From: Stieleria varia
GTDB lineage: Bacteria > Planctomycetota > Planctomycetia > Pirellulales > Pirellulaceae
Assembly (NCBI RefSeq): GCF_038443385.1
Contig: NZ_CP151726.1
Span: 8,804,001-8,868,000, forward strand
Direction of reading: 5' to 3'
DNA: 64,000 bases
The stretch's first letter is position 1, and each line of letters starts with the position of its first letter. The notes under the pieces are model-generated. The model made no database searches. It saw only the letters and a list, made by a program, of their open reading frames with translations, and was not told the DNA's origin. This document shows positions 25,648-33,902 of this stretch, in pieces. Position numbers and translations under genes: made by a program.

Positions 25648-27441
25648 TCATTTCACGTATCGGATGTCGTCGAGGTAGAAGCGAAACGGTTGGCCTTTGC
25701 TGGCAGCAGACCAGCCAAAACCGGTTGCGATTCGCTGTAGGTTCTTGCCGGTCAACGGGATCCGTACCTGCTGCCATTTCGATGTCAGGGTCAGATCGGC
25801 ACGCTCGGCTTTGCCTGTGTCCGGGTACGCTTTGTCATTGCCCAAGTAACCCATGGCAAAACTGATCACTTCGCCGCCCTTTTCGCCTCGCACCCAGAAC
25901 TCCAGGGCAGTCGCGCCGGTCAAGTTCCATCGGCCCGGTTGATCGCCCCAGTTGTTGGGCGGCGATTGCCAGATGACGCCGCCCCAGTCGTCACTGGCGT
26001 CGTAGTCGACTTGCAGGCACGCTTTGCCAGAGTGGGGATTGTCGGTGCTGATTTGCATTTTGATCGATTCGACGTTGCCCATGTATCCCGACGGCGAAAA
26101 CGCGTCGGTATGGTCGTCGGAGAACAGCGTCAACGGAAAACGGGCTTGTTCCATCGCGGCCGGCGAGACATCCACTGAGAGGGGAACGTTTGCCACCGCG
26201 GCGCCACCTTGGCCGTCGTAGACGTAGGCGAACAAGCGATAGGCGGCGAGACCCTCGGGCACCGTGACGGAGGCGTTTGCGCCGTCGCTGACGACGGCAC
26301 CTTTGACATCGGGTTCGGCCGGTTCAAAATCACCGCCCGTTCCGATGGTCTTGGAGTCACGTCTCAGGACCCATTGAATATTCAGCGGGTCGTTGTTGGG
26401 GTCGGACGTCGAGACGCTTGCCGTGATGACTTCGCCTGGTTTGATCCCGGCGGTCTTGCTGAGTTGGGGCGGTTCGATGACGGGGCAACGATTCTCCGGC
26501 TGTTTTCCCGTCCAAGCCTCGGACATGGCGTCGGCAGAGGCGACACGGGTGCCGTCGGGCAGCAGCATGCCGTACCACGTTGCGGTGGTCTCCTGTTTGT
26601 TGCCCCAATAAAACGCGTAGCTGCCCAAGCACAAGCCGGGCTGGTTTTTCACCGCGGTCTCGTAAGCGGCGCGATAACTGTCGGCTTTGGCGGTACTGGT
26701 CGCTTCGATGGGTGAGCCCCAGGGCGTCGTGGGACTTTCCCAGTGCCCCCGTCCAGAGAACTCCGTCAACAGGTACGGTTTGCTGCCACCGGCGGCTCGA
26801 TACCGGCTGGGCATCGTCAGCACCGACCCGTACGTGTTGATGCCGATGATATCGATGCTTGGGCAGAGGTTTTCGATTTGAGGAATCTTTGCGTCGATCG
26901 ATTCATGAATCACCGTCATCGTGGGATGATTGGGATCGATGTGTTTGCACTCCGCGGCGATCTGCTGGACGGCTTTCCAAATCAGCGGGTTTGTTCCGTC
27001 GCCTTCCATTTCGTTGCCGACCGCCCAGAGCAGGACGGCGGGATGGTCTTTGTGTTCGCGTACCACTCGGAGGCAATCCTCCCGTTGCCGGCGAACTTGG
27101 TCGGCATCGGAGTAGTTGAACCCGTGGCGTTCGTGACCAAGCCAAAATCCGACACTGACCGTCAAACCGTGCTTGTGAGCTTCGTCGAGAACCGAGCCGA
27201 TGTCATCCGAGCCCCAGGTGCGAATGGAATTGCCACCCATGCGTGAGAGCAGTTCGAGGTGTGTTTGTCCGCCGGCACCGTTGACGAAATAGGGTTCACC
27301 GTTTCGGATCAACTGATGTCGGCCGTCGATGTTCCGAAGGGCGACCACGGACTGCGCGTTGACCGAATGGGCGTTGACGGTGCCACAGATCACCAGCAGG
27401 CACGAGATCAACCTGTAGAAATGGAGCAGGGAGCGACGCAT
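25648..27441 (-). CDS. Secreted clan GH-A glycoside hydrolase with C-terminal carbohydrate-binding-like domain
   Basis: 597 residues from the ATG at 27441, which gives a signal peptide (MRRSLLHFYRLISCLLVICG). The frame runs open to 27618, but that stretch belongs to an intergenic repeat. A TIM barrel of the GH2/GH5 type fills about residues 45-340. The acid/base is E144 in LLWAVGNEMEG and the nucleophile E227 in YLLTEFSGRG, the standard positions of a retaining GH-A enzyme. NGAGGQTHLELLSRMGGNSIRTW resembles the GH2 catalytic-domain start. A beta-sandwich (about 345-440) and a CBM-like C-terminus (about 445-597: NWGDQPGRWNL, FWVRGEKGGE, PFRFYLDDIRYV) follow. It acts on an unknown glucan, mannan or galactan outside the cytoplasm. 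Confidence 0.8.
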   Translation of the reverse strand: MRRSLLHFYRLISCLLVICGTVNAHSVNAQSVVALRNIDGRHQLIRNGEPYFVNGAGGQTHLELLSRMGGNSIRTWGSDDIGSVLDEAHKHGLTVSVGFWLGHERHGFNYSDADQVRRQREDCLRVVREHKDHPAVLLWAVGNEMEGDGTNPLIWKAVQQIAAECKHIDPNHPTMTVIHESIDAKIPQIENLCPSIDIIGINTYGSVLTMPSRYRAAGGSKPYLLTEFSGRGHWESPTTPWGSPIEATSTAKADSYRAAYETAVKNQPGLCLGSYAFYWGNKQETTATWYGMLLPDGTRVASADAMSEAWTGKQPENRCPVIEPPQLSKTAGIKPGEVITASVSTSDPNNDPLNIQWVLRRDSKTIGTGGDFEPAEPDVKGAVVSDGANASVTVPEGLAAYRLFAYVYDGQGGAAVANVPLSVDVSPAAMEQARFPLTLFSDDHTDAFSPSGYMGNVESIKMQISTDNPHSGKACLQVDYDASDDWGGVIWQSPPNNWGDQPGRWNLTGATALEFWVRGEKGGEVISFAMGYLGNDKAYPDTGKAERADLTLTSKWQQVRIPLTGKNLQRIATGFGWSAASKGQPFRFYLDDIRYVK

Positions 27442-28018
27442 GAGGAGCCTGGAGTTTTTTGGGAGGAGGACAAGAATCGAAATTCTACACCAGTGTCGTG
27501 TCCGCAGCCAAAAACACCGTGAAATACGGCAGTTCTCGCTGATCGCCACCACTGGTTCCCAGGCTCCTGCCTGGGAACCCAATGATTGGCAGGCCCCTGC
27601 CTGCCGATCTGCTGACAATTTCCAGGCTACTGCATCGTCCAGTCTTCATTTTGGGGTTAGCCGTTTTGGCGATAGCCACGGTTGTGTCACGAAAACCGTG
27701 GCTATCGCCAAAACGGCTCATCTACCGAACCCACGTTCTAAGACTGGACGATGCACCACGCTGATTTTCGCGAGGCAGAGCCTCCGTGGCAGTGCGTTCC
27801 CAGGCGTGAGCCTGGGAACGAGCGTTCTGCGGGGTGGCGATCAGCGAGAAGTGCCGGAAATACCGCAGTTTTGCTCGAAAGAAAGTTTTTTGAGATTCTT
27901 GGGAAGCAATCCGGGCGACCCCCGTTTCCTTGAGTGAAGTGCCTGATTGGTCGGCACGCCTAAGAAACCCGCGAGCCGAAACGCTCGCCCACCTCAAGAA
28001 AACCTCGGAGCAAGTCAG
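27442..28018. other. Intergenic region filled by a nested palindromic element
   Basis: 577 bases between divergent genes. Most of it (27533-27850) is one nested inverted-repeat element. The rest should hold promoters for both the glycosidase and the small exported protein. No gene is supported. Confidence 0.6.
27533..27850. repeat. Nested inverted-repeat element, about 318 bp
   Basis: Outer arms TTCTCGCTGATCGCCACC (27533-27550) and their exact inverse (27833-27850). Inside are the hairpins GGTTCCCAGG/CCTGGGAACC (27554-27579), GGCAGG/CCTGCC (27588-27605) and CGTTCCCAGGC/GCCTGGGAACG (27795-27820). An inner arm pair GCATCGTCCAGTCTT (27632-27646) / inverse (27740-27754) encloses a central hairpin with perfect 23-base arms (27661-27683, 27694-27716). 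There is no coding capacity for a transposase. The layout resembles a MITE or stacked REP elements. Confidence 0.75.
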
Positions 28019-28288
28019 ATGTCTGGATTGATGAACTGGAAAGCATTCGTATTGGCAGCCGTCGTGGCAACCGTTTCGCTGACCCAAGCGGGCAACGCGT
28101 CGGCAGGGGATCACTACTACCAGCCCGATTGCTACTGGAAAACGGTCACCGTCTACGAATCGATCAAGAAGCCCTACACGGCTTATGTGACCAAATACGA
28201 CCACTGTGGCCACCCCTATCAGGCCAAAGTCGTCCGCTACAAGACCGTCCAGGTTCCCGTGACCAAACGCATCAAGGTCTGTCATTGA
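28019..28288 (+). CDS. Small exported Tyr/Lys-rich protein
   Basis: 89 residues from the ATG at 28019 with GGAG nine bases upstream. A signal peptide (residues 1-29: MNWKAFVLAAVVATVSLTQAGNASA) precedes a 60-residue mature part rich in Tyr, Lys and Val: WKTVTVYESIKKPYTAYVTK, then DHCGHPY and VTKRIKVCH. It has three Cys, two near the C-terminal half that could form a disulfide. Not recognised; similar short exported proteins with repeated V-P-V-T-K-like stretches are found in Planctomycetes. It is 32 bases before the ECF sigma gene and in the same direction, so it may be co-transcribed or may be a regulated product of that sigma factor. Confidence 0.65.
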   Translation: MSGLMNWKAFVLAAVVATVSLTQAGNASAGDHYYQPDCYWKTVTVYESIKKPYTAYVTKYDHCGHPYQAKVVRYKTVQVPVTKRIKVCH

Positions 28289-28320
28289 TGTGACACTGCG
28301 GGACAGTTAATCTGTCCCGC

Positions 28321-28878
28321 ATGGATGGCACTGGCACCACGACCGAGATTCTGGACGATTGGGTTCGCAGGCTGCCTGCACAGCCCGACGTCATCGGAGA
28401 AATCTTTCAGATCCTGGCACCGTCCGTGTTGGCGCTCGTGCGAAGTCGCTCCTCGAGCCGGACCGATGCGGAGTCGATTTGCCAGGACACGTGGGTCAGC
28501 GTGATGACCAGTTTGGATCGATACGAAGTCAAAGAGCCCGCGTGGTTCACGTTTCGGTCCTACGTGTTTCAGATTGCCAAGCGAAAGCTGATCGATCATT
28601 CACGTCGCAAATCGGCGAGCGATCTGCCGGAGACCTATGACCCGGCCGCACCCGAACAACGCGACGGGTTGGAGCATGATGAAGAACTCCAAGTGATGCG
28701 AGGATGCATCGAATCGCTGCCGGACGAATTCCGCCAAGCCGTGCGTGGTCGCATGCGTGGCGAATCTCCCAATGAAATTGCCGAAAAGTTACAAATCCCC
28801 GTCGGCACGTACCAATCACGACGCAATCGTGGTGAGAAAATGGTGCGAGAGTGTATGGAAACCAAACTCAACTCCTAA
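28321..28878 (+). CDS. ECF-type RNA polymerase sigma factor
   Basis: 185-residue sigma-70 family protein with only regions 2 and 4. Region 2 is at about residues 20-95 (SRTDAESICQDTWVSVMTSLDRYE, FRSYVFQIAKRKLIDHSRRK, the last part the -10 binding helix). Region 4 is at about 125-178 (CIESLPDEFRQAVRGRMRGESPNEIAEKLQIPVGTYQSRRNRGEKM, with the helix-turn-helix). The gene is followed nine bases later by a single-pass membrane protein that is its likely anti-sigma factor. Together they would form a cell-surface signalling unit; the stimulus is unknown. The start is the first ATG. Confidence 0.9.
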   Translation: MDGTGTTTEILDDWVRRLPAQPDVIGEIFQILAPSVLALVRSRSSSRTDAESICQDTWVSVMTSLDRYEVKEPAWFTFRSYVFQIAKRKLIDHSRRKSASDLPETYDPAAPEQRDGLEHDEELQVMRGCIESLPDEFRQAVRGRMRGESPNEIAEKLQIPVGTYQSRRNRGEKMVRECMETKLNS

Positions 28879-28887
28879 CCTGATCCC

Positions 28888-29790
28888 ATGACCATCCGCT
28901 GTTTTGAATTGCCGAGCGAAATCGCCGACTGGCCGGATTGGCTTGACCGCCAATTGGTCGGCGATGCGGTCGCGCAACTCGCGGATGAGTTTCGCGTCGC
29001 CGGTGGAGAGACTACTGCAGAGACGGTCGCGCTGGATCAACTGATTGGCGATCGTCGTAGCGAGCTGCTCGCTCGCGGAACGATCGCTCTGAGCGAGACA
29101 CAGTTGAGGACATTGATCAGGCATCCCGACTTGCTGATCGAGCTGCAGGAACTGGTCTTGATCGAAGGCGGTGCACATTGGTTGAACCTGTCCGCTGATG
29201 CGTCGCACGCGGACGAAGCTCGGGGGCAGTGGCAATCGATCCGCTTGCTTGCCGATGCCACGCAAACGAAGGTCGATGGGAGCGAGCACTTGCAGCAGGG
29301 CGTGCATCGGGACACTCCCCGAGACGGATCAACCGTCCCCTGGATGCCGTTGCTCGCCGTTGCCGCCGCTTTGTTGTTGGCGGTCGGATGGTGGTTCGGT
29401 ATTCGAGAGACGGGACCGGGCTGGGGATTCGATAATCAAGAGTTGTTGTCGGCAAAGGTCCAGCCGCAGCAGTACATGACCTTGTTGGCCGATGCCGCGG
29501 ACGACTGGTACAACAAGCGTCCCGACACGAGCGAGGCGCTGGCGAAACGATTGGAGCAATACAGCCAAGGATGCCAGATTTTGCTGGAGGCGCCCCATGA
29601 GCAGCTTGCCCAAGCCGATCGAGAATGGTTGTTGGAACGCTGCGCCGCGTGGAAAGGCAAGATCGATGACTTGCGTGCCGAAGTGATCGCAGGGGAGAAA
29701 GAGTTCTCCGTGGCCTTGGCGGACGCCGATCAGATCATTGACAAGTTAGAAACCGCACTGCGAGAGCGCGACGTCGTTGCCACTGGTTGA
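28888..29790 (+). CDS. Probable membrane anti-sigma factor
   Basis: 300 residues. The N-terminal 150 residues are predicted cytoplasmic (helical, ADEFRVAGGETTAETVALDQL, RSELLARGTIALSETQLRTLI). One transmembrane helix lies at about residues 151-171 (MPLLAVAAALLLAVGWWFGI). The outer part of about 125 residues contains a predicted helical region (SEALAKRLEQYSQGCQILLEAPHEQLAQADREWLLERCAAWKGKIDDL). It has no zinc-binding HxxxCxxC motif. The assignment rests on topology and the nine-base spacing from the ECF sigma gene. No sequence family was recognised, so the call is an inference. Confidence 0.6.
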   Translation: MTIRCFELPSEIADWPDWLDRQLVGDAVAQLADEFRVAGGETTAETVALDQLIGDRRSELLARGTIALSETQLRTLIRHPDLLIELQELVLIEGGAHWLNLSADASHADEARGQWQSIRLLADATQTKVDGSEHLQQGVHRDTPRDGSTVPWMPLLAVAAALLLAVGWWFGIRETGPGWGFDNQELLSAKVQPQQYMTLLADAADDWYNKRPDTSEALAKRLEQYSQGCQILLEAPHEQLAQADREWLLERCAAWKGKIDDLRAEVIAGEKEFSVALADADQIIDKLETALRERDVVATG

Positions 29791-30001
29791 GTGATCGGCA
29801 CTAGCCGCTACGCAAAAAAGAGCGTCCCGCTTAAGATGGCCGTGTTGCTAAACGCTGGGTGGTGCCAGGTGGTTTTGAGCCGCTGGCCGTCAAGGCCACG
29901 GGTTTCACGAATTGAAATGGATGCTTGTTACGTGCAAGACCCGGCCGCTGACGCGTCACGGCTCACTGCGTATGGTTTGCGTTTGAGCGTATGGTAGCGT
30001 T

Positions 30002-30056
30002 CGTTTTCGACGTGGAACGTCGAACGACAGTCGCTCGATTTTCCAAATCGAAAGCG
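30002..30056. repeat. REP-like inverted pair, family B copies 4 and 5
   Basis: Minus copy 30002-30029 (stem TCGACGT/ACGTCGA, TCC loop) abuts plus copy 30030-30056 (stem TCGATTT/AAATCGA, TCC loop). The two stems differ at three or more paired positions yet each is fully complementary. Confidence 0.72.
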
Positions 30057-30149
30057 TGCCCCGGTGATGACTCGACCAACGCGTGAGAAACCGGCTCGAC
30101 AATTCGTGTCGTGAGAATCGAGTCTGATGGCTGAGTCATCGATTGCGTT

Positions 30150-30178
30150 CGTTTTCGACTCGGAGAGTCGAACGACAT
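30150..30178 (-). repeat. REP-like hairpin, family B copy 6
   Basis: Reads in minus orientation ATGTCGTTCGACTCTCCGAG then TCGAAAACG; stem TCGACTC/GAGTCGA, TCC loop. It ends six bases before the lpxB stop codon. Confidence 0.72.
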
Positions 30179-30183
30179 TGGCA

Positions 30184-31398
30184 TCATGCGGCACGTCGAG
30201 CCGGCATGGATTCTCTTGCGATCCCGAGGCGGCTGCACAGCCATTGAGCGGCTCGCTGCGTTGCACCGGGTTGGGCGTAACGCTCGCACAGTTCGTCGAG
30301 CAGTCGCAACTTCTTTTGGTAATAGAACTCGTCGGCGATCATGGCGTCGACCGAATCGGCGAGGAACTCGATGGCGGCAGAGGGATCGCCCACCGAGACC
30401 ATTTCGGGAAAGACTTTCTCGTGATGCATCAGGTTCGGCAGCGTCATGCTATCCACTCCGATCACGCACTTGCCAAAGGCGTAGAGAAAGCGGCCGACGC
30501 GATAGATCACCGCGGCGGGAGTGCGGCGTGCCATCATCTCCAAACTGACCGAACCGCTGACCATCATCGAGCATCGTGCTGCTTGGATGATTTCACTGGT
30601 GCGGCCGACATAGAATTCGATCGGGAGTGATGCATCAGATTCGCTGAGTTGGTGACGACACCACTGGCATTGGGAATCGCGATAACAAGCGATCGCAAAC
30701 TTTGCGTGAGGGTGTTTTTGATTCAGCCTGCGAATGGCCGCGAGCATCAGAGGCCAGTTGCGACGGACCTCGTGGCCTCGCGATCCCGGCAGGACGGCCA
30801 CCAAGGGTGCCTCGGGGGTCGAAACCAGTTTGCTCATCACGCGGGGATCAAGCTGTGTTTGGGCAACGGCGTCAAAGAAAGGATGTCCGACGTAGGTCGT
30901 TGGAATGCCGTGACGCGAAAAGTATTCTTCTTCGATCGGCAGCACGGCAAGGACATGATCGATCAGGCGTTTCATCTTGCGCACACGCCAACCGCCCCAG
31001 GCCCACAATTGAGGCGGACAGTAGTAGTACACCGGGATGCCGTGTTTACGGGCGCGGCGGGCGACATGCCAATTGAATCCAGGGAAGTCCACCAGCAGAA
31101 CGGCGTCGATGCCGCCTTGTTCAAAGATCGCTTCGGCTTGGTCGGCAAAGCGAAAGAACTCGCGAATCTTGGGCAGGACTTCCAGCAATCCGACCACCGC
31201 ATGTTGGGTGAGGTCCAGATCCAGTTTGCACCCGGCTGCTTTCATCGCCGGGCCGCCGAATCCGCGGAGCTTGATCGAGTCAGCGCTGACTCCGAGGGTG
31301 CCTGCAGCGGTAGCCTGTGTGTGCAGGGCTGAAATCAATCGAGCGGTATGTTGGTCTCCGCTGGGTTCGCCGACGGAGAAAAAGACGGTCTTGTTCAT
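30184..31398 (-). CDS. lpxB: Lipid-A-disaccharide synthase
   Basis: 404-residue GT19 enzyme that condenses UDP-diacylglucosamine with lipid X to form the lipid A disaccharide, at the inner face of the cytoplasmic membrane. Diagnostic segments are FFSVGEPSGDQH (residues 5-16), the catalytic-loop LLVDFPGFNWHVARRARKHGIPVYYY with PPQLWAWGGWRVRKMKR, YVGHPFFD, and the donor-site LPGSRGHEV and SGSVSLEMMARRTPAAVIYRV. The length is normal. The gene is away from lpxA/lpxD/fabZ. Its presence supports a lipopolysaccharide-bearing outer membrane. The start at 31398 gives the standard N-terminus MNKTVFFSVGEPSGD. Confidence 0.93.
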   Translation of the reverse strand: MNKTVFFSVGEPSGDQHTARLISALHTQATAAGTLGVSADSIKLRGFGGPAMKAAGCKLDLDLTQHAVVGLLEVLPKIREFFRFADQAEAIFEQGGIDAVLLVDFPGFNWHVARRARKHGIPVYYYCPPQLWAWGGWRVRKMKRLIDHVLAVLPIEEEYFSRHGIPTTYVGHPFFDAVAQTQLDPRVMSKLVSTPEAPLVAVLPGSRGHEVRRNWPLMLAAIRRLNQKHPHAKFAIACYRDSQCQWCRHQLSESDASLPIEFYVGRTSEIIQAARCSMMVSGSVSLEMMARRTPAAVIYRVGRFLYAFGKCVIGVDSMTLPNLMHHEKVFPEMVSVGDPSAAIEFLADSVDAMIADEFYYQKKLRLLDELCERYAQPGATQRAAQWLCSRLGIARESMPARRAA

Positions 31399-31470
31399 GG
31401 CCGAAGAGGTACCTGCTGCGAGGCGACCACGTCAACGCGAATTCCATTTGCTAGCTGAGTCGAAACGAAA

Positions 31471-31507
31471 AAAGCGGCTCGGGGGAAAGTTTCCCTCGAG
31501 CCGCTTT
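31471..31507 (-). terminator. Intrinsic terminator downstream of the Cys-rich protein gene
   Basis: Near-perfect hairpin AAAGCGGCTCGGGGGAAA / TTTCCCTCGAGCCGCTTT with one wobble pair. On the minus strand it is followed by a T-rich run (TTTTTTCGTTTCG). It lies about 45 bases past the stop codon of the gene ending at 31550 and upstream of lpxB. Confidence 0.85.
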
Positions 31508-31549
31508 CAGTTCACGTCTGAAGTGACAGTGTCACCGTTTCACTGAAGT

Positions 31550-32494
31550 TCAGCGAACGTACCGAGCACTGGCTTGAATGACGTGACGCTTGGATGAAAC
31601 ACGAGCACTTGGATCAACGATCGGTGCTGGTGGCATGGATTCGCTGGTAGCAGGAGCCATGGCGGGAGCAGCTACTGGAGCGGCATACGGAGCAGCCATT
31701 GGGGCGACCGATCCGCAGCTGCTGCATCCGCAGTCGCTGTAGCCGGCGTCGCAACCGCTGTCGCAGCAGCTCTTCTTCTTGCACTTCAGGTTGCCAAACA
31801 GTTTGGTCAACAATCCGCACTTTTTCTTCGAGCAGCCGCTGTCGCAGCCGGAGTCACATCCGCAAGGATCGGCAACGCCGCATCCGCAGGTGGGATCAGC
31901 GGCACAACCGCAAGCTGGAGTTTCGCAACCGCAAGCTGGCTCGCAGCAGGTCGACTTCTTTTTGCAGCTGAACAAACCGCTCAGCAATCCGCCCTTCTTG
32001 CTGCAACCGCAAGCTGGTTCGCAGCCACAGGCTGGTTCAGCGGTGCAACCACAAGGAGCTTCGCAACCACAAGCTGGTTCTGCACATCCGCCGCAAGGAG
32101 CTTCGCAGCCACAAGCTGGTTCTGCACATCCGCAAGCAGCTGGTTCTGCACATCCGCCGCATGGGGCTTCGCAACCACAAGCTGGTTCTGCACATCCACA
32201 GGGAGCAGGGTCGCTGCATCCGCAAGGTGCTTCGCAGCCGCAAGCTGGCTCTGCGGTGCAACCGCAAGGTGCTTCACAGCCACATGCTGGCTCTGAAGTA
32301 CAACCACAGGGCGTATCACAGGTGTTGCAAGGAGCTTCGCAACCGCAAGCCGGTTCGCAACCGGTATCGCAGCATGCTGTAGCTTTGCCACAACCCTTCA
32401 TGCCCATCATTTTTTCCAAAAGGTCAAACCCGAAGCTTTGGCTACACATGCTGGTGCCAAGGACGAGTGTCAAACAAAGTATTGTTCGTTTCAT
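31550..32494 (-). CDS. Exported Cys-Gly-Pro-rich repeat protein
   Basis: 314 residues from the ATG at 32494 with AAGGAG upstream. A signal peptide (about residues 1-22, MKRTILCLTLVLGTSMCSQS) is followed by about 40 residues and then a repeat region (about 46-165) of units such as EPACGCEAPCGC and EPACGCEAPCGGCA. A second Cys-rich part has spacers KKGGLLSGLFSCKKK and KKKCGLLTKLFGNLKCKKK, two copies of one module. The C-terminal 55 residues are Ala/Pro-rich. I count about 61 Cys in 314 residues. It could be a disulfide-cross-linked envelope protein or a metal-binding protein; planctomycete cell walls are known to be rich in cystine protein. No enzyme motif is seen. A strong terminator follows, suggesting high single-gene expression. 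Confidence 0.78.
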   Translation of the reverse strand: MKRTILCLTLVLGTSMCSQSFGFDLLEKMMGMKGCGKATACCDTGCEPACGCEAPCNTCDTPCGCTSEPACGCEAPCGCTAEPACGCEAPCGCSDPAPCGCAEPACGCEAPCGGCAEPAACGCAEPACGCEAPCGGCAEPACGCEAPCGCTAEPACGCEPACGCSKKGGLLSGLFSCKKKSTCCEPACGCETPACGCAADPTCGCGVADPCGCDSGCDSGCSKKKCGLLTKLFGNLKCKKKSCCDSGCDAGYSDCGCSSCGSVAPMAAPYAAPVAAPAMAPATSESMPPAPIVDPSARVSSKRHVIQASARYVR

Positions 32495-33324
32495 TGGAGC
32501 CACGTCTCCTTAATGTCTCTTTGCGGGAGATAATTCGCAGTCGATCATCTGCGAGAGAAAAACGAGGCGAGAAAGCAACTTTGGGATCGACAGTGCCGGC
32601 CCGGAGTTTCGCTTGTTCACCAATTCAAGAGATGAAGCTTCCGTTGTGCGGGACACCCGACCCGCCGGCTTCGTCATCCTTGACCTCTCTGATGCTGCGG
32701 TGGAACAGATCAGAGTCATCGCGTTTCAATCGTTTCGATGACCACTGGCAAGTCCTGACGTCCGTTGTCAGTGACTCTGGGTCATTTCAGCTCATCGTTT
32801 TCAGCCGGCCACGAGCCGGAAGTTTTCGATGACCTGAGTCAACATACGTATCGGCCCGGATCATGGGTAGAATCAGTGCTACAAGGCATTTTCGGTAGTT
32901 TGGGAAACTATGCCGATCGCGTCGCCCTAGCGAGTTTTTCGGCCTTCCGCGATTCCTCCGGATGCACGCATGGAAGATTGATTAAGATCGGTATAAACTA
33001 CCACTGAAGGCCTTCGGGCCGAGAAAAAGCTCCCCAAACAGGGGTAACCCGACCTGTCCTGTGTGATTCCGCGAACCGGCTTGCAAGCCTCCTAGAATTG
33101 CCTGCCAGGGTGGCGAAACGATGTCACGATTGAGTCTCGCCGTTAAGCTTGCAATGCAATCCCCCTCTGCAGGCTTGCCATAAACATCCCCACCAACGCC
33201 GATTCTCGGCAGCATTTTGCCGCTGAATGCGGTCCCACCGATCGCCTGCCCACCATCAGTCGCGATTGCCAGCCACCACCATACGACGTTGGCCCGATTA
33301 CGGGCCCATTGGCACATCGACCTC
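32495..33324. other. Long intergenic region, no gene seen
   Basis: 830 bases between the divergently oriented Cys-rich protein and cupin genes. Open frames are short and lack protein-like composition. The left part should hold the promoter and leader of the Cys-rich protein gene. A small AAGGCCTTCGGGCC-type inverted element is near 33005-33020. It could contain an unrecognised small RNA. Confidence 0.5.
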
Positions 33325-33711
33325 ATGAATCCCAGCTCATCCCCGCCGACCGCTCGCTTGGTACATCTGCCGGACTTGCCCCCTGTGGACTGTCCTTGTG
33401 GGCAGGCTCGACGAGGATTTGCTGACTGCACAGAATTTCCGGGTACAATCCACCTGACGAACATTCACACCGACGCCCGCGCTCATTTCCATCAGCGACT
33501 GACCGAGGTCTACACCATCCTGGATTGCGATGCCGACGCGGCGATCGAGTTGGATGGTGTCGCCCAGAGCGTGAAACCATTGACTTCGGTGATGATTCCC
33601 CCGGGGGTCGTTCATCGGGCCGTCGGGCGGATGACGGTGTTGATATGTTGCATCCCCAAATTTGACCCCCACGACGAATACTTTCCAGACGAATACTTTC
33701 CAGACGAATGA
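33325..33711 (+). CDS. Small cupin-domain protein
   Basis: 128 residues from the ATG at 33325; the frame is open to 33217 without a convincing start. The cupin fold is indicated by HTDARAHFHQRLTEVYTILDCDADAAIELDG (first motif, with H-x-H and E ligands) and SVMIPPGVVHRAVG (second motif with His). These residues could bind one metal. Cupins of this size act as small isomerases, dioxygenases or sugar-binding sensors; the substrate is unknown. The C-terminus DEYFPDEYFPDE comes from a direct 15-base duplication and is probably not functional. Confidence 0.8.
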   Translation: MNPSSSPPTARLVHLPDLPPVDCPCGQARRGFADCTEFPGTIHLTNIHTDARAHFHQRLTEVYTILDCDADAAIELDGVAQSVKPLTSVMIPPGVVHRAVGRMTVLICCIPKFDPHDEYFPDEYFPDE

Positions 33712-33902
33712 GCCCCGGGGCCGCACATCGTTGGCCCGCTTCTTGCACCAAGTCAGCAGCTTGATGCGAGTGTGCCAATTTCGCGGCGACGGAGCCGGCC
33801 CCTGCTACTTAGCCGGTCCGTGCTACTTAGCTGGCACTTTGCGACCTGATGGTCCATCACTCCCATCCCATCCTTCAAGCAAACACCGAGAGATACCAAC
33901 CG

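Larger units (their letters stand above)
29791..30183. other. Repeat-bearing spacer between anti-sigma and lpxB genes
   Basis: 393 bases separating two convergent genes, without a supported gene. Its right half carries three copies of the family B hairpin (30002-30056, 30150-30178), which may act as a boundary for both transcripts. Confidence 0.6.

Noticed and set aside
27442..27618. Upstream extension of the glycosidase frame
   Set aside because: It runs through the nested palindromic element; the signal peptide begins at 27441.
31980..32340. Regularly repeated short units that might look like a CRISPR array
   Set aside because: Units are 30-45 bases, in frame and code for CGCEAPCG repeats; there are no unique spacers and no cas genes.
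31779..32513. 244-codon QPQAGS-type repeat frame on the plus strand
   Set aside because: It is the reverse reading of the Cys-rich repeat gene. The minus frame has a signal peptide, a Shine-Dalgarno and a terminator.
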